DNA of 33,522 nt from Deltaproteobacteria bacterium (GTDB lineage: Bacteria > Myxococcota > Myxococcia > Myxococcales > 40CM-4-68-19), in assembly GCA_005879805.1 (NCBI GenBank), contig VBKL01000068.1, positions 1 to 33,522 on the forward strand. The letters are read 5' to 3'. The notes beneath the pieces were generated by a model. It searched no databases, was not told the origin of the DNA, and was given only the letters and a program-made list of their open reading frames with translations. Positions within the stretch are counted from its first letter, which is position 1. Each line of letters begins with the position of its first letter. The position numbers and the translations under genes are program-made. This document shows, piece by piece, positions 9,114-18,665 of this stretch.

Positions 9114-9571
9114 CCTTCGATGGCGTCGCGCAGCCGGCGGAGCCTGCGCTTCAGATCGAAGTGGTTCCGCAGCTTGAAGATCGGCGTCCCGAGAACGAAG
9201 GGAAAGGGCAGGCCGACCTGGTAGCGCAGCCGGACCCGGGTGCGCCTCCCGAGAGGCGCGAATCGCCAGCGGGTCAGGTACAGGTCGTGCCCGGGTCGGG
9301 AGTCGAGACCGGCGAGCACGAGCTCGTTCGGCCGATCGAACACCGTCACTTCCACGGTCCGCCCCACGGGCCGCTTTCCGCGGCGCGGTAGCGGTTCCCG
9401 GCGGACCTCGACCGCCCGCGCCCCGAGGCCCATCACGCCGTCGCCGAGAGGGGTGACCTCGACCAGGTCGCGATCCCAGCGGCGCACGTTCTCGAAATAG
9501 CGGTCGGCGACGAACTCGAAGACTTCCTCGGGGGAGCGCGCCACATCGATGCGGACCTCGACGACGGCCAT
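9110..9571 (-). CDS. SRPBCC (START/Bet v1-fold) protein
   Basis: A 153-residue protein with the pattern of polyketide cyclase/CoxG-type SRPBCC folds. It starts VEVRIDVARSPEEVFEFVAD, followed by NVRRWDRDLVEV, central beta strands (RTVEVTVFDRPNELVL, LYLTRWRFAPLGRRTRVRLRY) and a long C-terminal helix rich in Arg/Leu (FDLKRRLRRLRDAIE). Such proteins bind hydrophobic ligands in a deep pocket; no ligand can be predicted. The ATG at 9571 was chosen to begin at the first strand; an in-frame ATG lies six codons upstream. It is divergent from the amidase 65 bases away. Confidence 0.82.
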   Translation of the reverse strand: MAVVEVRIDVARSPEEVFEFVADRYFENVRRWDRDLVEVTPLGDGVMGLGARAVEVRREPLPRRGKRPVGRTVEVTVFDRPNELVLAGLDSRPGHDLYLTRWRFAPLGRRTRVRLRYQVGLPFPFVLGTPIFKLRNHFDLKRRLRRLRDAIEG

Positions 9572-9636
9572 GTCGGCAAAGCATCGCATGAAAGACGCAG
9601 GAGCCGCTGTCCTCCGGCCGTGCCAAGATGGGACCG

Positions 9637-11136
9637 ATGATCTCGTTTGCCGATTACGAGCGCCACGATGCGCTCGGGCTCGCGAGCCTGGTGTCATCCG
9701 GAGAGGTCCACCCGCGCGAGCTGATCGAGACCGCCATCGCCCGCGTCGAGGAAGTGAACCCCAGGCTGAACGCCGTCGTGCACAAGCTCTACGATCGGGC
9801 GCGGGCGGAAGCGGCTCGCGAGCTGCCGGGAGGGCCATTCCGCGGCGTCCCGTTCCTGCTCAAGGATCTGCTCGCGCTCCTGGAAGGGACCTGCACCACC
9901 AATGCCTGCAAGATGTACGTCGGTCAGATCGCGCCGCGCGACAGCGAGATCGTCCGCCGGCAGCGCGCGGCCGGGCTGGTCATCTTCGGCAAGACGAATA
10001 CGCCCGAGCTGGGCATCCTCCCCGTCACCGAGCCGGCCCTCCACGGCGCCACGCGAAATCCCTGGAGCCTCGCGCATACCCCCGGCGGATCGAGCGGTGG
10101 ATCGGCGGCGGCAGTCGCCGCGTCCGTGGTGCCGATGGCCCACGGCGGCGACGGAGGCGGATCGATCCGGATCCCCGCGGCGTGCTGCGGCCTGTTCGGG
10201 CTCAAGCCGACGCGGGGCCGGAATCCGCTCGGTCCGTTCATCGGCGAAGGGTGGCACGGAATGGTCGTCGAGCACGCCGTCACGCGAAGCGTGCGGGACA
10301 GCGCGGCGCTTCTCGACGCGACGCAAGGGCCGGACCTCGGCGCGCCCTACGTCGCACCGCCTCCGGAGCGGCCCTACCTCGAGGAAGCGAAACGCGAGCC
10401 GGCAACGCTGCGCATCGCCTTCACTGCCGATTCGCTCCTGGGAAGCTCCGTGCATTCCGATTGCGCGGCGGCCGCGCAGGATGCGGCCAAGGTTTGCGAG
10501 AGGCTCGGCCACGTGGTCGAGGAGGCTAGGCCGCCGGTCGATCGCCATCTCGTGAGTCGCGCCTGGTTGACGCTCGTCAGCGCCGAAACGGCGGCCGAGA
10601 TCGATCTCGTCTCGCGGAGTTCCCCGAAAAAGCCGCGGGCGAGCGATTTCGAGCCGGGCACCTGGATGCTCGCGCAAGCGGGCCGCGTTTTCCGCGCCGA
10701 CGAGCTGGCGGTGGCGGTCCACGACCTGCGGATGACGGGCCGCGCGGTGGCCCGTTTCTTCGAGAAATTCGACCTCCTCCTCACTCCGACGCTGGCTGCG
10801 CCGCCGCCGCAGATCGGCGCCCTCCTGCCGAAGCCCTCCGAGCTCGCGGTCCTCGCCGCGCTCCGTGCGCTGCCTCACGCGGCCGCCATCCGCAAGGTGC
10901 TCGACACCCTCGCCGACCGCGCTTTCGAGTTCGCCGCTTTCACCCCCCTGGCCAATGCCACCGGGCAACCAGCCATGTCCGTCCCGCTCTACTGGAACGA
11001 GGGAGGGCTGCCGATCGGCGTACATTTCATGGCCCGGTATGGGGACGAAGCGACGTTGTTCCGGCTCGCGGCGCAGCTGGAGGGGGAGAGGCCTTGGGGG
11101 AGGAGGAGGCCGGCGATGGGGGCAATGGCGACTTGA
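9637..11136 (+). CDS. Amidase signature family enzyme
   Basis: A 499-residue Ser-cisSer-Lys amidase. The triad is visible as Lys in [12 protein letters not shown], the cis-Ser in [14 protein letters not shown] and the nucleophile Ser in [12 protein letters not shown]. The tail contains the expected [15 protein letters not shown] and [15 protein letters not shown]. Overall it resembles the 6-aminohexanoate-cyclic-dimer hydrolase/general amidase branch rather than GatA, because no gatB or gatC is near. It cleaves C-N bonds of an unknown amide. GGGA lies a few bases before the ATG at 9637; an in-frame ATG at 9628 would add three residues. It appears cytoplasmic. Confidence 0.92.
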   Translation: MISFADYERHDALGLASLVSSGEVHPRELIETAIARVEEVNPRLNAVVHKLYDRARAEAARELPGGPFRGVPFLLKDLLALLEGTCTTNACKMYVGQIAPRDSEIVRRQRAAGLVIFGKTNTPELGILPVTEPALHGATRNPWSLAHTPGGSSGGSAAAVAASVVPMAHGGDGGGSIRIPAACCGLFGLKPTRGRNPLGPFIGEGWHGMVVEHAVTRSVRDSAALLDATQGPDLGAPYVAPPPERPYLEEAKREPATLRIAFTADSLLGSSVHSDCAAAAQDAAKVCERLGHVVEEARPPVDRHLVSRAWLTLVSAETAAEIDLVSRSSPKKPRASDFEPGTWMLAQAGRVFRADELAVAVHDLRMTGRAVARFFEKFDLLLTPTLAAPPPQIGALLPKPSELAVLAALRALPHAAAIRKVLDTLADRAFEFAAFTPLANATGQPAMSVPLYWNEGGLPIGVHFMARYGDEATLFRLAAQLEGERPWGRRRPAMGAMAT

Positions 11137-11172
11137 AGCCTCCGCTGTCGTCGAGGTGATCGTCGACGTTTC

Positions 11173-13938
11173 TCATCTACTCGCCGCCGTCCGCTTCCGC
11201 CCGAAAAACTCCGCCGCGCTCCGCGACTGCGCATCCCGGAACGCGATGCACTGCCGCACTTCGTCGAGCGCCTGGGCAAGCTGCCGCGGCCCGCCCGGCA
11301 TCTTGGCCGCGCGCGGGCCGAGGAAATCGCTCGCCTCTTCCAGATGCTGCTCGTCGCAGAACTCGCCGACCAGCCCGAGCAGCCGTTGCGCATGCGATTC
11401 GGGAATCTCGGGCAGCAGCCGATCCAGCTCGGCGCGGAGGGCGCCCCACGCCGCCTCGCGAGACTCGGAATGCTTGCGCACCTCCTCGAAGACGAATTCG
11501 CGCTCGTTCTTGCGTAGCCGCGGGTCGAGGGGCAGCTGAAGGCTCCGCTTGCGCAGCTCCGGATCGTCCGTCGCCGACAGCGCCGCGAGGATGCGCCTGC
11601 GCGTCACTGCATCGGGCGTCTTGTCGAGCCTTGCCTGCAGCGAATCGTAGATCTTCGCCCCGCCCTGCCGGACCGCGGCGGAAAGCGCGAAGGTCGCGAG
11701 CCCGGGATCCACCACTCCCGCATGGAAGGCCCCGTCCGCCACGCCCGCGTAGGCGCGTCCCAGCCGCGCACCCTCCTCGAGAAGGTCCCTGTCGTGAGCA
11801 TCGAACGCGAGGAACGTGAAGAGCTTCGCCCGGAAGGTCCGCTGCGCCGGCGGCTCGCCCTTCGCCGGATGCCAGCCGAGCCTGCGCGCGACGGGGCGGT
11901 AGAGATCGCGGGCGGCCTGCTCGACCTCGGCGCGATCCTGCGCTCCCACGAGATGCTCGCGCGCGTTCTCCAACAGAGCGATGGGCGCTGCCGCGAGGTG
12001 CGGGTCGGGATCGGCGGCCATCGGCGCCAGCGCGGCCATCCCGTCCGCGAAGGAGATCGCGCCGCTGCGCATCGCCGCCCGTACGTTGTCGGCGAGCGAG
12101 ACGCGCTCGCGGACGGTCAGCTTCGGGTACGCCGTTCCGGTGAGCTTGCGCAGGTCGCTGCCGGAAAGCGTCCAGCGGTAGTACCCGGCGGCGTCCGCGT
12201 TCGGGACCACCCACTCCGGACATCCCTCGAGCTTCAGCTCGCCGGTGGCATCACCCAGCATGGTGCACGACTCGCGCTCCGATCCGTTCGCGCCATAGCG
12301 AGCGCAGACCGGAATCTGCCACACGCCATCGGCGGCAGAACCCGATCCGAGCGGCCGGTAGCGGGTCTGCGCGAGCAACAGCTTTCCCGTGCCGCCTTCG
12401 CAAACGGTCCGCGCCGAGACGAGCGGAACGCCGGGCTGATCGAGGAAGGAATGGAAGGCCGTCTTCACGTCACGCCCCGCCGCCTTGGAGAGCGAATCGA
12501 GGAGGTCGTCGGTATCGCCCGCGCCGTAGGAATGGGCGACGAGGTAGTCGTGGATGCCCTTGCGGAAGGTGTCCTTCCCGAGGAACCGCTCGAACATCGA
12601 AAGCACGGTTCCGCCCTTCTGGTAGGTGATCCCGTCGAACTGGTTCCAGACGTTCTTGATGTCGTCGAGGGGCTGGCGGACCGCCCGAGCGCTCTTCAGC
12701 GCGTCCACGTCCATCGCCTCCTGGGCGCGCTCGAGCAGCGTCAGCGACTGCTGCATCGCCGGATTCCATTCCTCGACGGTGCGGGTGCCCATCCAGGTGG
12801 CGAACGACTCGTTGAGCCAGGCCTCCGTCCACCAGCGCAGCGTGACGAGGTCGCCGAACCATTGGTGCGCCATCTCGTGCGCCATCACGCTCGAGATGGC
12901 GGCCTTGGTCTGCTCTCCGGAGGAGCCCGGCTTGAAGAGGAGGATCTCCTCCCGGTAGAGGATCCCTCCCGCGTTCTCCATCGCTCCGTACGTGTAGTCC
13001 GGCGCGGCGATGTGATCGAGCTTCTCGAAGGGATACGCGATCCCGAAGTAGCGCTCGAGGAGCTGCAGCTCGTCGGCCCCGGTGGCGAGGGCGAACTGCA
13101 GCTCTCCGCCGCGGCCGCGCGGGGCGATGCCGCGTACAGATAGTGGACGGTCCCGGATCTGGTTGGGCGGAATGGGCGGCGGCGCCACGACGTCGAACGG
13201 TCCGACCGCCCAGATGAGCAGATAAGTGGGCAGCGGCCTGGTGGGAGCGAACTTCACCCGCTTGCGCCCCTCGCCGGCGGCGCTCTCTTCCACTGGCGAA
13301 GTATTCGCCACCGCGACGTCGGAATCGGGAACGACCAGTGAAACCTCGAACGGCGTCTTGAAATCCGGCTCGTCGAATCCGGGGAAGGCGCGCCGCGCGT
13401 CGACGGCCTCGAACTGCGTGTAGGCGTACGCGTCACCCGCTTCATGGGCGAGGTAGAGCCCGACGATCTGGCGATCGAACGCGGCGTCCCACTCGAGGTG
13501 GATGGTGGCCGGGCCGGCACCCGCGGGCCGCGCGAGCGAAAGGCGCGCGAGCCCTTCCGGATTGACCTGCTCGAAGGTGGCGGAGATTCCGGATACGGAG
13601 GCGACCGAGACGTGGAGGTTGCGGCCGTGCAACCAGATCGCCGAGCGCGGACGGGCGAGCTCGACGGAGATGTCCTCCGATCCGCGGAACCGCGTCTTCT
13701 CCGGATCGATCTCCATGGAAATCGAGTAGCGCACGGGCTTCACGTCGCGCGGGAGTTGCAAGAGAGGCGGCGCCTCGCCGGCCGCGGCATCTGCCTCTTG
13801 GGCCGGCGCGGGCGACGAAGGCTTCTGCGCTTCGGTGGCGGGCTCCGCTGCGGCCGGCGCTGGTTTCGCGAGGGGCGCGCTCGCGCAAGCGGAAAGGACC
13901 ACGGCGGCGGCAGCGAACCCGACAAGGATGTTGGTCAT
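11173..13938 (-). CDS. M1 family aminopeptidase, lipoprotein
   Basis: A 921-residue zinc aminopeptidase. The signal peptide has a good lipobox (LSAC, Cys near 18) followed by an Ala/Pro/Glu-rich linker, so it is probably anchored in the envelope. The domains follow the M1 order: N-terminal beta saddle (VKPVRYSISMEIDPEKTRFRG), catalytic domain with exopeptidase motif GAMEN (318-322), zinc site HEMAH (353-357) and third ligand Glu376 in NESFATWMG, then a beta domain and a long helical ERAP1-like C-terminal domain. It trims N-terminal residues from peptides, probably for nutrition. It is full-length for the family, ends 36 bases from the convergent amidase, and is divergent from the M48 gene. 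Confidence 0.95.
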   Translation of the reverse strand: MTNILVGFAAAAVVLSACASAPLAKPAPAAAEPATEAQKPSSPAPAQEADAAAGEAPPLLQLPRDVKPVRYSISMEIDPEKTRFRGSEDISVELARPRSAIWLHGRNLHVSVASVSGISATFEQVNPEGLARLSLARPAGAGPATIHLEWDAAFDRQIVGLYLAHEAGDAYAYTQFEAVDARRAFPGFDEPDFKTPFEVSLVVPDSDVAVANTSPVEESAAGEGRKRVKFAPTRPLPTYLLIWAVGPFDVVAPPPIPPNQIRDRPLSVRGIAPRGRGGELQFALATGADELQLLERYFGIAYPFEKLDHIAAPDYTYGAMENAGGILYREEILLFKPGSSGEQTKAAISSVMAHEMAHQWFGDLVTLRWWTEAWLNESFATWMGTRTVEEWNPAMQQSLTLLERAQEAMDVDALKSARAVRQPLDDIKNVWNQFDGITYQKGGTVLSMFERFLGKDTFRKGIHDYLVAHSYGAGDTDDLLDSLSKAAGRDVKTAFHSFLDQPGVPLVSARTVCEGGTGKLLLAQTRYRPLGSGSAADGVWQIPVCARYGANGSERESCTMLGDATGELKLEGCPEWVVPNADAAGYYRWTLSGSDLRKLTGTAYPKLTVRERVSLADNVRAAMRSGAISFADGMAALAPMAADPDPHLAAAPIALLENAREHLVGAQDRAEVEQAARDLYRPVARRLGWHPAKGEPPAQRTFRAKLFTFLAFDAHDRDLLEEGARLGRAYAGVADGAFHAGVVDPGLATFALSAAVRQGGAKIYDSLQARLDKTPDAVTRRRILAALSATDDPELRKRSLQLPLDPRLRKNEREFVFEEVRKHSESREAAWGALRAELDRLLPEIPESHAQRLLGLVGEFCDEQHLEEASDFLGPRAAKMPGGPRQLAQALDEVRQCIAFRDAQSRSAAEFFGRKRTAASR

Positions 13939-14078
13939 CGCGTCGGCACTGTAGCGGTTCCGCAGCCGAAAACCGGACCGAAACGGATAGCGTCCAGCCG
14001 GAACTACGGCCGTACGGTACGCGATTGCGCGCGCGAGCCGTTCTTCGTATGGGAAGCCGTTCGTCCGATGGAGGTTCC

Positions 14079-15542
14079 ATGAACACGGCAGTCCGAGCCG
14101 CCGCGGCGTCCGTCCTCCTGTTCGGTTGCGTCCGCAATCCCGCCACCGGGAAGTTGCAGCTCGACATCGTCTCCGAGAGCCAGGAGGTCGAGATGGGCAA
14201 GCAGGCAGCCCAGGAAGTCCAGCAGACGATGGGCACGTACAAGGATCCGAAGGTCGAAGCGTACGTGAACAACCTCGGACAGAGCCTCGCCAAGCAGACC
14301 ACCCGCCCCAACCTGCCCTGGCAATTCCACGTGGTGGAGGACGCCTCGGTGAACGCCTTCGCGCTCCCGGGCGGGCCCGTCTTCGTCACCCGCGGCATCC
14401 TCGGGACCTTGAACAGCGAGGCGGAGCTCGCCGGGGTGATGGGTCACGAATGCGGCCACGTGGCGGCAAGGCACTCGGCGACACAGCTGAGCAAGGCGCA
14501 AGTCGCGCAGCTCGGGCTCGGGCTCGGATCGATCCTCTCCCCCGCGGTGGCGAGCGTCGGCCAGGTGGCAGGCGCGGGGCTGCAAGTGATGTTCCTCAAG
14601 TTCAGCCGCGACGACGAATCGCAGGCGGACAAGCTCGGCCTGGCCTACATGGCGAACGACGGTTACGACGCTCGCAGCATGCTCGAGGTCTTCAGGACAT
14701 TGAACCGCGTCTCGAAGCTCGCGGGCGGCGGGAAGCTGCCGCAATGGCTGGAAACACATCCCGATCCCGAGAACCGGCTCGGCGCGGCCGAGCAACGGCT
14801 CAAGGAGATCAAGCACGACTTCACCGGCGCGAAGGTGAACCGCGAGGACTACCTCAGGACCATCGACGGCATCGTCTATGGCGAGGATCCACGGCAGGGC
14901 TTCTTCAAGGGGCAGCTCTTCCTCCATCCGGAGCTGAAGTTCCAGGTCCAGTTCCCGGAAGGCTGGAAGACGCAGAACACGCCGCAGGCGGTAGCCGCGA
15001 TCAGCCCCAAGCAAGACGCGATCGTCCAGCTGCAGGCAGCCGGACAAGGCACCTCGCCGGAGCAGGCTGCGCAGAAGTTCTTCTCGCAGAAGGGAATCCA
15101 GCGAGGGCAGGCGGCGCAGACGAGCGTGCACGGCCTTCCCGCCGTGGCCGCCTACTTCGCCGCGCAGACCGATCAGGGACAGATCGGCGGGCTCGTGACG
15201 TTCCTCGGCTACAACAACACGACCTGGGCCATCCTCGGCTACACGGCTGCGGCCGCCGTCCAGCAACACGACGCGGAGTTCAAGTCGGTGACGACCAGCT
15301 TCGGTCCGCTCACCGATGCGGCCGCCGCGAACGTCCAGCCGGCGAAGATCCAGCTCGTGAAGCTAGACCAGCCGATGACGGTGGAGCAGTTCCAACAGAA
15401 GTACCCCTCCAACCTGAAGGTGGAGGAAGTGGCGCTCATCAACGGCCTCGATGCGCCTGCGAGCCCCATGCAGCCCGGGCAGACGTACAAGCGGGTGGTC
15501 GGGGGGCCGCCACACGATCAGCAGAAACAAGCGGCAAGATGA
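14079..15542 (+). CDS. M48 family metalloprotease, lipoprotein (BepA/LoiP-like)
   Basis: A 487-residue zinc protease. The signal peptide ends in lipobox LFGC (Cys17). The zinc motif HECGH lies at 123-127 and the third ligand is Glu180 in DDESQAD, as in periplasmic M48 proteases that maintain outer-membrane assembly. After the protease domain (to ~265) comes a second region (SPEQAAQKFFSQKG onward) and a C-terminal segment, MTVEQFQQKYPSNLKVEEV, that resembles the LysM-like tail of such proteins. The ATG at 14079 has GGAGG five bases upstream. Divergence from the M1 lipoprotein gene suggests a shared envelope-proteolysis promoter region at 13939-14078. Confidence 0.94.
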   Translation: MNTAVRAAAASVLLFGCVRNPATGKLQLDIVSESQEVEMGKQAAQEVQQTMGTYKDPKVEAYVNNLGQSLAKQTTRPNLPWQFHVVEDASVNAFALPGGPVFVTRGILGTLNSEAELAGVMGHECGHVAARHSATQLSKAQVAQLGLGLGSILSPAVASVGQVAGAGLQVMFLKFSRDDESQADKLGLAYMANDGYDARSMLEVFRTLNRVSKLAGGGKLPQWLETHPDPENRLGAAEQRLKEIKHDFTGAKVNREDYLRTIDGIVYGEDPRQGFFKGQLFLHPELKFQVQFPEGWKTQNTPQAVAAISPKQDAIVQLQAAGQGTSPEQAAQKFFSQKGIQRGQAAQTSVHGLPAVAAYFAAQTDQGQIGGLVTFLGYNNTTWAILGYTAAAAVQQHDAEFKSVTTSFGPLTDAAAANVQPAKIQLVKLDQPMTVEQFQQKYPSNLKVEEVALINGLDAPASPMQPGQTYKRVVGGPPHDQQKQAAR

Positions 15543-15808
15543 TTCCCGATGTGTCGAGCGGGGGTGGAAACGTTCCTCCGCGCACCCGGCGGCGAGCCCG
15601 ACAAGTGCGTGCAGGTAGCAGGTTCGCACGGCTTTACCTGCCGCACGTCAGTTCGTCCCCTCGGCGAGCACATTGAGGAAATCCGTCGGGCAAGCGACAC
15701 TGCCTTCGCTCGTGACGATCGCAAGCAGACGAGAAGAATACCGCCACGGCGCGGGTTCAAGGCGGGCGTGAACTCGCCGAATTAAGCGGTGAAGGGCTTC
15801 AAAACCTC
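15543..15808. other. Non-coding stretch with two hairpins before the c-di-GMP operon
   Basis: I see no gene in these 266 bases. The first hairpin, 15558-15581, follows the M48 stop closely: GCGG/CCGC outside and GGAA-ACG-TTCC inside. It has no T tract, so it would be at best a weak terminator. The second is the stronger hairpin at 15605-15646. The region was checked for a GEMM c-di-GMP riboswitch because of the downstream genes; the conserved GACGCAAAG-type core was not found. Confidence 0.5.
15605..15646 (+). promoter_or_regulatory. Strong 12-bp hairpin upstream of the c-di-GMP operon
   Basis: GTGCG (15605-15609) and GCAGGTA (15611-15617) pair with TACCTGC (15635-15641) and CGCAC (15642-15646), giving 12 pairs with one bulged T at 15610. 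The 17-base loop begins with a second GCAGGT, so a shifted pairing with ACCTGC is possible. It lies in non-coding DNA 163 bases before the GGDEF start. It may be a leader RNA element, a terminator part, or a dispersed repeat. Confidence 0.5.
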
Positions 15809-16819
15809 ATGAGCATTCTCGTCGTCGACGATTCGAAGGTTTCCCGTCTCCTGCTGCAGCGGCTTCTCGAGCGCGGCGGATTCGGTCCCACCATCGGTGC
15901 GGCCTCTGCGGAAGAGTCGTACGCGATCCTGGGTCTGACGGGCGGCGAAGCGCGCACGGACGTCGAGCTGGTGCTCATGGACGTCGAGCTCCCTGGCGTT
16001 CGCGGTTACGACGCTTGCCGCCGGCTGCGCGGCGAGGACCGGCTGCGCGACGTTCCCGTGCTGATGGTGACGGCGAACCTGGGCCCCGAGCACGTGCAGG
16101 AGGCCTTCAACTCCGGCGCCCGCGATTACATCGGCAAGCCCGTGCAGGAAGTCGAGCTACTCGCTCGCGTGGGCGCCGCGCTCGCGCTCAAACGCGAGAT
16201 GGACGCGCGCCGCGAGCGCGAGATCGAGCTCCTCGTCTTGAAGCGCCAGCTGGAAGAGGCGAACGCCGGGTTGCAGCGCCTGTCGGCGGAAGACGGGCTC
16301 ACCGGGCTCGCCAACCGGCGCGCCTTCGATTTGCGGCTGCACCTCGAGTGGCAGCGGGCCTGTGACGCCGAAGCGGAAGTCTCGGTCCTGCTCCTCGACG
16401 TCGATCACTTCAAAGCCTACAACGACCGCTTCGGGCATCCGAAGGGCGACGCGCTCCTCAAGCTCATCGCCAGCGCGCTCGCGAAGTGCGTGCATCGGCC
16501 GTCGGATCTCATCGCGCGTTACGGTGGCGAGGAGTTCGTTGCGCTGTTGCCCGCGACGCCAGCGACCGGTGCCCTGCTCCTCGGGGAGAAGATGCGCCTC
16601 GCGGTCGAGCGCCTGGGCGTCTTGCGGGGCAACGACCAGCCGACCGGCCCCGTGGTGACCATCAGCATCGGCGCCGCCACCGTGCGTGCAGCCAAGGGCA
16701 CGAATCCGGCGGATGTCGTCGCTTTCGCGGACGAAGCCCTCTACCGGGCCAAGGCTTCGGGACGCAACCAGGTGCAGAAGGCCGATCGCGCCCCCAGACT
16801 GCTAGCGGAGAGTGCATGA
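15809..16819 (+). CDS. Response regulator-GGDEF diguanylate cyclase
   Basis: A 336-residue cytoplasmic enzyme that makes c-di-GMP from two GTP. The receiver domain (1-125) has the acidic pocket VVDDSK, phospho-acceptor Asp58 (MDVELPG) and Lys110. A charged coiled-coil linker (~128-158) joins it to the GGDEF domain, which carries the intact active site GGEEF at 239-243. An inhibitory I-site RPSD (230-233) lies five residues before it, so product feedback is expected. This is PleD-like logic with one receiver. The stop overlaps the next start as ATGA, which implies translational coupling to the EAL gene. No partner kinase is adjacent. Confidence 0.95.
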   Translation: MSILVVDDSKVSRLLLQRLLERGGFGPTIGAASAEESYAILGLTGGEARTDVELVLMDVELPGVRGYDACRRLRGEDRLRDVPVLMVTANLGPEHVQEAFNSGARDYIGKPVQEVELLARVGAALALKREMDARREREIELLVLKRQLEEANAGLQRLSAEDGLTGLANRRAFDLRLHLEWQRACDAEAEVSVLLLDVDHFKAYNDRFGHPKGDALLKLIASALAKCVHRPSDLIARYGGEEFVALLPATPATGALLLGEKMRLAVERLGVLRGNDQPTGPVVTISIGAATVRAAKGTNPADVVAFADEALYRAKASGRNQVQKADRAPRLLAESA

Positions 16820-17958
16820 GCGACACCCGCCTCTTGCTCGCCGACGATGACGAGGGGCTGCGCCGGATCTTCGCGCGCGCCTTCCGAGCCGACGGCTTCG
16901 ACGTGGAGGTCGCCGAGGACGGCGAGGCCGCGCTGCGGATGCTCGAGGAGCACCGCTACGATGCGGTGCTGACCGACATCAGCATGCCGCGCGTCTCGGG
17001 CATCGAGTTGCTCCGCGCCGTGCGCGAGCGCGACGCCGACGTTCCCATCGTGCTCATGACCGGCGGTCCCGATCTGGAGACCGCGCTGCAGGCCATCGAG
17101 CATGGCGCCTTCCGCTACCTGGTGAAGCCTGTCCAGCTCAACGAGCTGAAATCGGTCGTGCGCCGCGCGGCCGCCTTCCACCGTCTCGCGAAGCTCAAGC
17201 GCGAGGCCCTCGCGTACCTGGGCGAGAACGACGCGCTCCTCGCCGATCGCACCACGCTCGAGCGCACCTTCGAGCGCGCCCTCGACGGGCTATGGATGGC
17301 GTTCCAGCCCATCATCCGCTGGCCTGAGCGCGCCCTCTTCGGCCACGAGGCGCTCGTCCGCACCTCGGAGCCGCTCCTCGCCCGGCCGCCCGACCTCATC
17401 GGCGCCGCCGAGCGCCTGCGCCGGCTGCCCGAGCTGGGCCGTGCCATCCGCGATCGCGTCGCCGCGCAGATCGGCAATGCTCCCGGTGAGATCTTCGTCA
17501 ATGTGCACGCGACCGATCTGATGGATGAACATCTCTACGATCCCTCGGCCGCCCTTTCGCAGCACGCGCGTCGGGTGGTCCTCGAGGTGACCGAGCGCGC
17601 CGGGCTCGACGACGTGAAGGACGCCCGCACCCGGGTCGAGAAGCTGAAGAAGATGGGCTTCCGCATCGCCGTCGACGATCTCGGCGCCGGATACGCGGGC
17701 CTCACCAGCTTCGCGCAGCTCGAGCCGCACATCGTCAAGCTCGACATGTCTCTCGTGCGCGGACTGCACGAGGAGCCGACGAAGCGGAAGCTGGTCTCCT
17801 CCATCGTCCATCTCTGCCGCGATCTCGGCATCGCCGCCGTCGCGGAGGGCGTGGAGACGGCGCAGGAGCGCGACGCGCTGGAGAAGATCGGCTGCTCGCT
17901 CTTGCAAGGGTACTTGTTCGGGAAGCCGGAGAAGCCGTTCTCGACGCCCAAGTTCTGA
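16816..17958 (+). CDS. Response regulator-EAL c-di-GMP phosphodiesterase
   Basis: A 380-residue RpfG/RocR-style enzyme expected to open c-di-GMP to pGpG. The receiver domain (1-120) has LLADDDE, Asp54 (LTDISMP) and Lys104. The EAL domain (~150-375) has the metal and catalytic residues in place: EAL at 178-180, Asn in FVNVHATDL, Glu in LEVTER, the Asp pair in AVDDLGAGYAG, Lys in KLDMSL, Glu in AEGVET and Gln in QGYLFGKP. I therefore predict it is active. It starts inside the stop of the diguanylate cyclase, so one mRNA makes both enzymes; each could be switched by phosphorylation of its own receiver. Confidence 0.94.
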   Translation: MSDTRLLLADDDEGLRRIFARAFRADGFDVEVAEDGEAALRMLEEHRYDAVLTDISMPRVSGIELLRAVRERDADVPIVLMTGGPDLETALQAIEHGAFRYLVKPVQLNELKSVVRRAAAFHRLAKLKREALAYLGENDALLADRTTLERTFERALDGLWMAFQPIIRWPERALFGHEALVRTSEPLLARPPDLIGAAERLRRLPELGRAIRDRVAAQIGNAPGEIFVNVHATDLMDEHLYDPSAALSQHARRVVLEVTERAGLDDVKDARTRVEKLKKMGFRIAVDDLGAGYAGLTSFAQLEPHIVKLDMSLVRGLHEEPTKRKLVSSIVHLCRDLGIAAVAEGVETAQERDALEKIGCSLLQGYLFGKPEKPFSTPKF

Positions 17959-17965
17959 ATCTACG

Positions 17966-18658
17966 TTACCCCTTGCCGGCTTCCGCGCCCTCTAGCGCCC
18001 GCCAGAAATACCAGCTCGCCACCGTCCGGTAGGGACGCCACTTCTCGCCTGCGGCGAGCAATTCCTTCGGCGTCGGTAGCTCCTTCCGCCGATACACCCG
18101 CGCGAACCCCTTCCGCACCCCGTAGTCGGTGGCCGGCAGCACGTCGGGCCGTCCCAGGCGGAAGATGAGCAGCATCTCCGCCGTCCAGCGCCCGATTCCG
18201 CGAACCGCCGAAAGCCTCTCCACGATCTCGTCGTCGGAGAGCTTGCGCAGCTCGCGCATCTGCGGAACGGTCCCATCGATCGTCTTGGTGGCGAGATCGC
18301 GCAGCGCCGCGATCTTTCCCCGCGACAGGCCCGCCGCGCGGAGGCGCTCCTCCGGCATGGCGAGCAGATCGCCCGGCCGGGGAAACTTGCGCGGCCCGAA
18401 CAGCGCGACCGTGCGGGCGAAGATCGCCGCCGCCGCATAGCCGCTCAGCTGCTGGTAGACGATCGATTCCGCCAGCGCCTCGAACGGGCTTTGCAGATGC
18501 GCGAGGCGCAGCCGCAACGGCCCGACCCGCTCGATCAGCTTCCCGAGCCGCGCATCCTTCGCGGAGACGTGACGGACACCCTCGGCCGGATCGAAGGGAA
18601 GCTGCCCGGCCTTCCCGTCAGGCGATCGGTTTCGCGGCTTCGGACGCGGCTCGTCCAC
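17966..18658 (-). CDS. DNA-3-methyladenine glycosylase II-like (AlkA, HhH-GPD)
   Basis: A 230-residue base-excision glycosylase that removes alkylated purines. It contains the HhH-GPD unit: hairpin LSAVRGIGRWTAEML at about 149-163 and the catalytic Asp178 in VLPATDYGV. The upstream helix AESIVYQQLSGYAA is also typical. It lacks the N-terminal TBP-like domain of E. coli AlkA and so resembles the short Mag1/yeast-type enzymes. It begins with GTG at 18658 and is the last gene of a minus-strand run, 7 bases after DUF72, and ends 7 bases from the convergent EAL gene. Confidence 0.93.
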   Translation of the reverse strand: MDEPRPKPRNRSPDGKAGQLPFDPAEGVRHVSAKDARLGKLIERVGPLRLRLAHLQSPFEALAESIVYQQLSGYAAAAIFARTVALFGPRKFPRPGDLLAMPEERLRAAGLSRGKIAALRDLATKTIDGTVPQMRELRKLSDDEIVERLSAVRGIGRWTAEMLLIFRLGRPDVLPATDYGVRKGFARVYRRKELPTPKELLAAGEKWRPYRTVASWYFWRALEGAEAGKG

Positions 18659-18665
18659 CCCGCCA

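Noticed and set aside
15543..15808. c-di-GMP (GEMM) riboswitch upstream of the GGDEF gene, or a tRNA with GGTTCAAG
   Set aside because: The CAGGTAGCAGG segment resembles the GEMM 3' stem, but the conserved core is absent. The GGTTCAAG stretch has no matching T-arm or acceptor stem.
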